From a virus, in the IMG/VR virus record IMGVR_UViG_3300030450_002349, positions 1 through 20,412 of that record: 20,412 bases of DNA. One strand, written 5' to 3'. Both the position numbers and the translations under genes were made by a program. The first letter of the stretch is position 1. Each line of letters opens with the position of its first letter. Shown here in pieces: positions 15,691-20,412 of this stretch. The notes under the pieces were generated by a model. That model had not been told where the DNA came from, ran no database searches, and worked only from the letters and a program-made list of their open reading frames with translations.

Positions 15691-18119
15691 TGGCAAAACT
15701 TTACGATAACAGAATAAACGCAGGTGTCCTGGTTGCAGATGAAAGAGTAGATGAGCTGATTCAAACTGGCAATTACTCATTCATTAAAGGCCCAAATATA
15801 CACTTAACTGATGAAGCAGGCGAGCTGTATAATGTTCCACCTGAAAATGCAAAAGCTGCAATTGAAGCAGGATATTTCTATGCGCCTGCACACGTTGTCC
15901 AGGATGGAAGATTAAAGCAGGAAATTGAAGAAACACCACTACAGTCTGCAGGTTATGGATTGTTGCGTGGTGCTACTTTTGGTATTTCTGATGCGTTTGG
16001 TCCTAAACGTGAGTTGCAGCTGCGCAGGCAAATGCAACCTGGTTGGACAGCAGCTGGTGAGATTACTTCCCTGGTTACTCCAGGAGGACTGACAGGACTT
16101 GCTGCTAAAGGTGCTAGAAATGCTGCAACTGCATTATTCAAGTCTGGTGTTAAAGCAACCCAGGCAGCAGATAAAGCAAAGCGAGTTGGTTCAGTATTAA
16201 ATTCCAGAGTGGTGCGCGGATCGGTAGGAGGTGCAGCCGAAGGTGCAGCTGTAGGTACGATGTATGGAGTAAGTGGACAGCTGTTGGATGATCCAAAAAA
16301 CTATCCAACATTTGCAGATCATGTCTATGCGGGTGCGAATTTTGGTGCATTAGCAGGAGGGGTTGTCAGTGCTATTGGAGGTGCATTAAGTGGCGCAGGT
16401 GGATATTTTAAGAAAATGCGGGATAAGGCATATCTTAAAGTTTTAGATCCAAAGCAGGCACAAATTAAGAAGGTTGCAGGGAAAGATTATGCACACATGG
16501 ACAGGCTGGAAGAATTAGGCAGGATCATGTCCAAACTGGATGCAAAAGATCCAAAAACAGGGCAACGCATAATGCAGAACCTGGATGATCCAGAAGAACT
16601 GATAAAGGAAATTGGCAAGAAATGGGAAGAAGGAAGTTTGCTGCATACCTGGGGTAATAAACTTGGTGATCTGAAAAAAACAGTAGAAGGAGCAATAAAA
16701 AAATCCGGTCAGTCAGTAGATGATTTACAGTTTAATGTTGACAAAATGGTCACAAGGCTAGAAGAACAAATCCTTACTCCATTAAGACAAAGAATTGGAT
16801 CATCCACAAAACCAGAATACAAAAAGGCAATTAGGAACGTAGAAAGGGAAATTGAAGATTTTAGAAGGTTTGCCCTGGAAAAAACTGGAGGTAAAAAAAC
16901 AGCAACTTTTACACAGGCAGAAGAAATTAAATCTGAGTGGGGATTCAGAGCATATCAAGATCCAAACACACCAGAAGCAAGCAAACTTTTCATGCGTGAG
17001 ATTGCTGGAATCCTTAAAAGAGAAAATGAGGAATTTCTGGAAGCATTAGGTGGAAGATTAAACCAGGTAGATGAAGCATTATTGCCACCATCAACTTATG
17101 CAGAATTTCTGGAAGCAAAAGAAATTTATGGTGCATTAAATACAATCCAGTATTGGGCGAGAGTAGCCAGAGGAAGGGAAATTTCAAATGCCAGGATTCC
17201 ACTTACTTCCTGGATAACTGGAGCAGGATTAGGTGGTGGTATAGCATCTACAGCTGATAGTGTACTAGCAGGTGGGGCATTAGGTGCAGCCACTTTTGCA
17301 AGCACTGCACTTTTAAGGAAATATGCAAAGGATTCAGGGGATCTGCTTTTAGCCAGAACAATGAACCGTGTCACGGATTATGGTGAGATGCTGAACAGTG
17401 CAAATGTTTCTCAGGCAGCAATCCATAAGTTTGTGGACCTACTGGTTAGGGGTGGATCTGCAACAACAGTAAAAATTAAAAATCCGTTTCCAGATAATGA
17501 TAAAAACACAGTCAAAAGATTTAAACAAATAAAGAAAGATGTTGAGCTGCTAAAGACGAACCCGCAGACATTATATGTACGATTGAATGAAATGCTGCCA
17601 GATGTTCAGGGTGATCAAACTATTAACCAGGAACTTGCTCAAACTATGGCAAATATTGTGGGGTTCCTTAGTGAAAAGATGCCTGGGAACACCTCTACAA
17701 GCCAGCTGCTGTTCAATAATGACCAAGTGCCACCAATGAACCAGATTCTAAAGTTTATGCGCTATGTGGACATCCTGGACAGTCCAAACAAGATTCTGCA
17801 ATATGTGGCAGGCGGGCAGCTGATGCCTGAACACGTTGAAGCTATTAAAACCATATTTCCCAGGTTGCACCAGGCACAGATGGAAGCAGTGCTTGATGGA
17901 CTTACGGAGCAGGGCTTGCCAATTAAATTGGACCTAGCACAACGTGCAAGCCTGGGCCGTTTCCTGGGTACTTCAACAGACCGGATCTTTAGTCAGCAGT
18001 TTGTGGCAAAAACTCAAGGTGATTACGCAGAAGCCAGGAAAGCACAGCAAGGTGAAAAAGGCATGAATATTAAATTCCCTGAACTTGGAACAACGCATTC
18101 TGGTGCAGCTGAATTGTGA
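15690..18119 (+). CDS. Large glycine/alanine-rich putative ejection protein
   Basis: This 809-aa product starts in TAATG with the LysM gene. Residues about 85-110, 180-240 and 510-545 are rich in Gly, Ala and other small hydrophobic residues (GAAEGAAVGTMYGVSG; GALAGGVVSAIGGALSG), as in membrane-inserting channel segments. Regions about 245-420 are charged helices. The C-terminal third has a helical pattern (KRFKQIKKDVELL, LAQTMANIVGFLSEKMPG, VDILDSPNKILQYV) that I recall from large internal core proteins of phages and prophages. No transglycosylase or transferase motif is seen. Its length and last position in the trio fit the channel-forming ejection protein. The next gene overlaps through GTGA. 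Confidence 0.68.
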   Translation: MAKLYDNRINAGVLVADERVDELIQTGNYSFIKGPNIHLTDEAGELYNVPPENAKAAIEAGYFYAPAHVVQDGRLKQEIEETPLQSAGYGLLRGATFGISDAFGPKRELQLRRQMQPGWTAAGEITSLVTPGGLTGLAAKGARNAATALFKSGVKATQAADKAKRVGSVLNSRVVRGSVGGAAEGAAVGTMYGVSGQLLDDPKNYPTFADHVYAGANFGALAGGVVSAIGGALSGAGGYFKKMRDKAYLKVLDPKQAQIKKVAGKDYAHMDRLEELGRIMSKLDAKDPKTGQRIMQNLDDPEELIKEIGKKWEEGSLLHTWGNKLGDLKKTVEGAIKKSGQSVDDLQFNVDKMVTRLEEQILTPLRQRIGSSTKPEYKKAIRNVEREIEDFRRFALEKTGGKKTATFTQAEEIKSEWGFRAYQDPNTPEASKLFMREIAGILKRENEEFLEALGGRLNQVDEALLPPSTYAEFLEAKEIYGALNTIQYWARVARGREISNARIPLTSWITGAGLGGGIASTADSVLAGGALGAATFASTALLRKYAKDSGDLLLARTMNRVTDYGEMLNSANVSQAAIHKFVDLLVRGGSATTVKIKNPFPDNDKNTVKRFKQIKKDVELLKTNPQTLYVRLNEMLPDVQGDQTINQELAQTMANIVGFLSEKMPGNTSTSQLLFNNDQVPPMNQILKFMRYVDILDSPNKILQYVAGGQLMPEHVEAIKTIFPRLHQAQMEAVLDGLTEQGLPIKLDLAQRASLGRFLGTSTDRIFSQQFVAKTQGDYAEARKAQQGEKGMNIKFPELGTTHSGAAEL

Positions 18120-18388
18120 GTAAGAAAGATGAAATAATTGACGCACTGGTTCCAGACAAACCAGTAGAAGATGAAGAACGCAGGAAACTACTACATTTTG
18201 GTGCTAGGTTTTTAATAACACTCTGCCAGTTTTGTTTGTTAATTTTGATGTTATTTTTGTTATTTTACCGGATGGTTCCTGAAGGTTCCAGGGATCTCAT
18301 TAGTGCTATAACCGGAATGCTGGTAATCAGTCAAAAAGATGCTGTTCAATATTGGTTTAACACTCACTCACAAGACAACAAATTATAA
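18116..18388 (+). CDS. Small single-span membrane protein, holin candidate
   Basis: A GTG in a GTGA overlap with the 809-aa gene opens a 90-aa frame. Residues 1-27 are highly charged, residues 32-52 are a strong membrane span (FLITLCQFCLLILMLFLLFY), and the tail includes a weaker hydrophobic segment at 60-73. A small membrane protein ahead of an endolysin is usually a holin or antiholin. One definite span with a charged cytoplasmic start fits that only loosely, so the assignment is tentative. No other start codon with a better ribosome site is present upstream of the span. Confidence 0.6.
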   Translation: MSKKDEIIDALVPDKPVEDEERRKLLHFGARFLITLCQFCLLILMLFLLFYRMVPEGSRDLISAITGMLVISQKDAVQYWFNTHSQDNKL

Positions 18389-18397
18389 AGGAATAAA

Positions 18398-18667
18398 ATG
18401 CCAATAAAGCAAATGGAAAGCATTGCAGAGCAGCAGCTCATCAAAGCAATATTGCCACCTCTTTTTTTGGGGTTATCGGCAGTAACCGGATGGTTATTTT
18501 CAACAGTTATGGAACTGGAAAAAACGACATTAAAAAACGAGCAAGCAGTTATTGTTTTACAGTCTGACAGCAACGATGTTTGGGATGATATAGAAAGACT
18601 TCAACGTGATGTAACAAATATTAGAATTTATATAGGCAACGGATCTCGAAATCCGCACAACAATTAA
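18398..18667 (+). CDS. Membrane protein with helical tail, spanin/holin candidate
   Basis: The 89-aa product follows AAAGGAATAAA and ATG. Residues about 17-38 form a membrane segment (ILPPLFLGLSAVTGWLFSTV), followed by a polar helical region (VMELEKTTLKNEQAVIVLQ, then DDIERLQRDVTNIRI). A single N-terminal span with a coiled tail is the layout of inner-membrane spanin subunits and of some phage membrane helpers. A lipoprotein partner (outer spanin) is not seen here. Its place between another membrane protein and the endolysin supports a lysis role, although the subtype cannot be settled from sequence. Confidence 0.58.
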   Translation: MPIKQMESIAEQQLIKAILPPLFLGLSAVTGWLFSTVMELEKTTLKNEQAVIVLQSDSNDVWDDIERLQRDVTNIRIYIGNGSRNPHNN

Positions 18668-18673
18668 AGGAGG
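18666..18673 (+). promoter_or_regulatory. Ribosome binding site setting a 58-aa start
   Basis: A perfect AAAGGAGG lies four bases before the ATG at 18678 and overlaps the stop of the preceding gene. This is the main reason to accept the short 58-codon frame as a gene, since it matches the sites before 3548 and 3940 in strength. Confidence 0.75.
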
Positions 18674-18677
18674 ATAT

Positions 18678-18854
18678 ATGCCAATCGTAATCGCAAGTGT
18701 CGTAAAATCTATGGCACTAAGTTTCCTGGGGAATAGCGGAGTTATAGAAAAAGCAATCATCATTCTCGCTGAATCACTTGCTGCCAAAAGTGACTCAAAA
18801 ATAGATGATAAGCTGGTTGCTCTTCTGAAAAAATCCTTAGAAGAAAAAGCGTAG
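18678..18854 (+). CDS. Small amphipathic lysis-region protein (58 aa)
   Basis: This 58-aa frame has a consensus ribosome site (18666-18673). The sequence has a hydrophobic N-terminal half (IVIASVVKSMALSFLG, then AIIILAESLAA) and a charged helical C-terminus (KIDDKLVALLKKSLEEKA). Small proteins of this form occur between membrane proteins and endolysins in phages. A role in the lysis set is inferred from position. It could be an antiholin, a pore helper or an unrelated small protein. It contains no cysteine or lipobox. Confidence 0.6.
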   Translation: MPIVIASVVKSMALSFLGNSGVIEKAIIILAESLAAKSDSKIDDKLVALLKKSLEEKA

Positions 18855-18856
18855 TC

Positions 18857-18931
18857 TTGGATTTTAAGACAGCTGTTATACTTATAATAATCGTGGCACT
18901 AATGGCTGCTATTATTTGGGTTTCCCACTGA
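18857..18931 (+). CDS. Possible 24-aa hydrophobic membrane peptide
   Basis: A TTG at 18857 opens a 24-codon frame that is almost entirely one membrane span (KTAVILIIIVALMAAIIWV) and ends eight bases before the preferred endolysin start. There is only a weak purine stretch upstream and the start codon is rare, so coding is uncertain. It fills the otherwise unexplained 85 bases between the 58-aa gene and the endolysin. If real it could be a tiny lysis or membrane peptide. Confidence 0.3.
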   Translation: MDFKTAVILIIIVALMAAIIWVSH

Positions 18932-18939
18932 GAAGATCC

Positions 18940-19407
18940 GTGTGGATTTCCAGGCGTAAATTTATTAAAGATACAACAATTTTAATAGTGGGGGGTATTG
19001 TGGCTACTAAACATTTTTCAGACAAAGAACTAGAATGTAGATGTTGTAAAGTTGCTACGATGCAACCAGCATTTATGGAAATACTTGAACGCATTAGGGT
19101 GGAGATGAATCGGCCCTTAAAACTCAGCAGTGCTTTCCGCTGCTCCAAGCATAATTGTGAGGTAAGCTCAACTGGTCCTAATGGTCCTCATACGGATCAT
19201 GGTGAGGGTGGACAAGCAGTGGATGTACAAATTAGTGGAGCAGATGCTTTAAGGCTTGTGGAGGTTGCTAAGAAGTACGGTATGACAGGTATAGGGGTGA
19301 AACAGAATGGTCCTGCAGGCAAGCGTTTTATCCACCTGGACAACCTGGGAATTTCTTACACCAAATTGACCGGTGGACCTCGGCCCTGGTTGTGGAGTTA
19401 TGCCTAA
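18940..19407 (+). CDS. Endolysin, M15-family peptidase, with Tat-like N-terminus
   Basis: The product cuts peptidoglycan peptides at lysis. The M15_3 pattern is clear: KHFSDKELECRCC, LKLSSAFRCSKHN, a metal motif with H87 and D95 (H-GEGGQAV-D, one residue longer than the usual spacing), and the closing FIHLD with H132. Three starts are possible. TTG 18916 gives 163 aa, GTG 18940 gives 155 aa, and GTG 19000 (after GTGGGGGGT) gives 135 aa, the usual size for cytoplasmic forms. I chose 18940 because the first 22 residues then read SRRKFIK plus a short hydrophobic stretch, as in twin-arginine signals. The function is secure; the start is not. Confidence 0.85.
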   Translation: MWISRRKFIKDTTILIVGGIVATKHFSDKELECRCCKVATMQPAFMEILERIRVEMNRPLKLSSAFRCSKHNCEVSSTGPNGPHTDHGEGGQAVDVQISGADALRLVEVAKKYGMTGIGVKQNGPAGKRFIHLDNLGISYTKLTGGPRPWLWSYA

Positions 19408-19410
19408 TCG

Positions 19411-19461
19411 TGTTGTACCAATTGTTGTACCATTTGGGGTATGTTGTACCATGTTGTACCA
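19411..19461 (+). repeat. Four integrase arm-type repeats, left of att core
   Basis: TGTTGTACCA occurs four times in direct orientation at 19411-19420, 19423-19432, 19442-19451 and 19452-19461, beginning three bases after the endolysin stop. Start spacings are 12, 19 and 10 bases, near helical turns. Two more copies lie on the far side of the tRNA fragment. Short direct repeats on both sides of a core next to a tyrosine integrase gene are the expected arm-binding sites for its N-terminal domain. Confidence 0.85.
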
Positions 19462-19473
19462 CTTTTTAGCACT

Positions 19474-19491
19474 TTTTGGGAATCCCTAAAA
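19474..19491. repeat. Small imperfect palindrome in the att left arm
   Basis: TTTTGGGA, A, TCCC, T, AAAA reads as an inverted repeat with one looped-out T. It lies after two direct CACTTTTT copies (19460-19467 and 19470-19477). No T-run follows the stem on either strand, so it does not look like a terminator. A binding site for an excision factor is possible but unsupported. Confidence 0.35.
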
Positions 19492-19513
19492 CCCTGTAAT
19501 CCGTTGGTATTGC

Positions 19514-19558
19514 TGGTGGCGGGGGAAGGATTTGAACCTTCGACCTTCGGGTTATGAG
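19514..19558 (-). other. attP core: 3' half of a CAT-anticodon tRNA
   Basis: Read on the minus strand, this gives an anticodon loop CTCATAA, the 3' anticodon stem CCCGA, a five-base variable loop, a complete T arm (GAAGG/CCTTC around TTCAAAT), the acceptor strand CCCCGCC, discriminator A and CCA. No 5' half with GGCGGGG exists nearby, and the bases preceding the loop pair poorly with the stem. It is therefore a tRNA 3' end carried by the phage, which restores the host gene on integration. The anticodon indicates tRNA-Met or tRNA-Ile(CAT). Position 72 is C, unlike the usual A of initiator tRNA. Confidence 0.85.
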
Positions 19559-19589
19559 GCCAACGGACTACTTTGGACATATTTAGTTT

Positions 19590-19602
19590 AATCAATAGGT
19601 TA
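19590..19602 (+). promoter_or_regulatory. IHF consensus site in attP
   Basis: AATCAATAGGTTA agrees at every fixed position with the integration host factor consensus WATCAANNNNTTR. It lies between the tRNA-derived core and the two right-hand arm repeats, where a DNA bend is needed to bring arm-bound integrase to the core, as in lambda. Sequence agreement is exact; binding is inferred. Confidence 0.6.
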
Positions 19603-19631
19603 GAGTTATAATTGCTTTAAAAAATGGCATT

Positions 19632-19652
19632 TGTTGTACCATTGTTGTACCA
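19632..19652 (+). repeat. Two integrase arm-type repeats, right of att core
   Basis: TGTTGTACCA occurs at 19632-19641 and 19643-19652 in the same orientation as the four copies left of the core. The second ends four bases before the integrase stop codon. The four-plus-two arrangement around a tRNA core marks a complete attP rather than a recombined attL or attR. Confidence 0.85.
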
Positions 19653-19655
19653 TTA

Positions 19656-20412
19656 CTAACTTTTATACATCCTTTTAGTTAATATATCTGCACCTTCCTC
19701 AGAGTTGCTTTCATCAAAATGCGCATAGCGTTTAGTGCTTTGAATACTCTTTTGTCCCAGGTATTCGCCAGTTTTTTCTAGGGACCATCCACCCTGCACT
19801 AAATAACTTCCACAACAATGCCTGAGTCCGTGGAAACAAAATCCTTTAGGAATTATAACCCCATCAAATCTTCCTTCCTTATCTGGCGTTTCAAGCACTT
19901 TTAACAAACTCTTCCAGGATCTTGTGCTATCTTCTGGAAATATAAGTTCTGACTTACTCGCCAATTGTCTTTCTGCCAGTAGCTTTTTTAGTGGTGCTTC
20001 CATTTTGAGAATCTTCAAATCAGATCCGTTTTTTAAACCGTCTGTGATTATATTTGTAACGTACTCAGCTACAAGTTTTCCATCCACAATTTCTGCCCTG
20101 GTATTTTTTGCTCTCCGCTTTGCTTTAGTGAAATTTATGGTGGACCTTTTGCGGTCTATATCTTCCCAATATAACCCCTGTGCTTCTGAAATTCTGCATC
20201 CTGTATTTAAACCAAAATGTACCAAATCAGATAAACTGTTTGATGCTTTTTTATAATACGGATTTACACACTTAACTTCTTTACCACGGTAATCTTGTGT
20301 AAACTCTTTTACATGGGAAGTTCTAATTGCAAGTTCAAAAAATAACCGTTCACGTTGAACATCATTTAATATTATATCGCGCCCATTTTCTACTTTTTCT
20401 GGTTGCACATCT
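19656..20412 (-). CDS. int: Tyrosine integrase, catalytic domain; N-terminus outside window
   Basis: The frame is open to the window edge, and the apparent GTG start at 20406-20408 is probably an internal valine. The arm-binding and core-binding N-terminal parts therefore lie beyond the window. The 250 residues counted from that codon carry the catalytic set: Arg72 (NTGCRISEA), His193 and Arg196 (FHGLRH), and nucleophile Tyr228 (TKRYAHF). The position before the tyrosine usually holding His or Trp is Gln219 (YLGQKS), a tolerated but less common variant. The enzyme joins attP to the host tRNA gene. Its stop codon sits beside the attP arm repeats, and the gene converges with the late operon. 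Confidence 0.93.
   Translation of the reverse strand, partial: DVQPEKVENGRDIILNDVQRERLFFELAIRTSHVKEFTQDYRGKEVKCVNPYYKKASNSLSDLVHFGLNTGCRISEAQGLYWEDIDRKRSTINFTKAKRRAKNTRAEIVDGKLVAEYVTNIITDGLKNGSDLKILKMEAPLKKLLAERQLASKSELIFPEDSTRSWKSLLKVLETPDKEGRFDGVIIPKGFCFHGLRHCCGSYLVQGGWSLEKTGEYLGQKSIQSTKRYAHFDESNSEEGADILTKRMYKS

Noticed and set aside
19474-19491. Rho-independent terminator
   Set aside because: The stem is four G/C-type pairs with a one-base loop and is not followed by a T-run on either strand.
19510-19570. A complete tRNA gene
   Set aside because: Only the part from anticodon loop to CCA is present; no 5' acceptor strand or D arm occurs on the minus strand before it.
19404-19595. Minus-strand 63-aa ORF containing PHNPKVEGSNPSPAT
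   Set aside because: This is the familiar false translation of a tRNA 3' half; the DNA is the att core and has no coding signal.
19411-19652. CRISPR-like array of TGTTGTACCA
   Set aside because: Repeats are 10 bases with spacers of 0-9 bases and a tRNA fragment in the middle; this is integrase arm-site organisation.

Overview
The window is about 20 kb of a temperate tailed-phage genome. It covers the end of the portal gene through the capsid, tail, ejection-protein and lysis genes, then an attachment site and the catalytic part of a tyrosine integrase. Head-neck-tail genes with a scaffold and large coiled-coil or glycine-rich proteins, and with no tape measure or sheath, fit a short-tailed (podovirus-like) virion. 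The host cannot be named. The encoded-CCA tRNA fragment and Shine-Dalgarno sites of the AAAGGAGG type show it is a bacterium, and the fibre and small structural proteins resemble those I associate with marine phages (recollection, not a search).

Layout. 1-2286: portal (5' end outside the window) and acidic scaffold. 2317-5056: major capsid protein, a small capsid-associated protein, a tiny acidic protein and a head-tail connector. 5053-8381: a fibre and tail-decoration block with a stop-separated tandem fibre module, a collar/tip-type protein and several small conserved proteins, including a four-cysteine one. 8350-18119: four very large genes, namely a 1010-aa tail/stabilisation protein, an 862-aa protein ending in a peptidase S74-type domain, a 573-aa protein with an N-terminal LysM, and an 809-aa glycine/alanine-rich protein. 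The last three look like the DNA-ejection (internal virion) set. 18116-19407: small membrane or amphipathic proteins and an M15-family endolysin. 19408-19655: an attachment site. 19656 to the end: integrase on the minus strand.

All structural genes run on the plus strand, almost without gaps (ATGA, GTGA and TAATG overlaps), and behave as one late operon. The integrase converges on it with attP between them. The att region carries the 3' half of a CAT-anticodon tRNA, six copies of TGTTGTACCA split four and two around it, and an exact IHF consensus. Arm-type repeats on both sides of the core mean this is an uncut attP. The sequence therefore probably comes from a free phage genome or circular form rather than an integrated prophage.

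The items most worth a second look are the tandem fibre cassette (6361-6858), the attP architecture, the S74 domain on a putative ejection protein, the Tat-like N-terminus of the endolysin, and the four-cysteine protein inside the tail block. I found no clearly new defence or mobile system.
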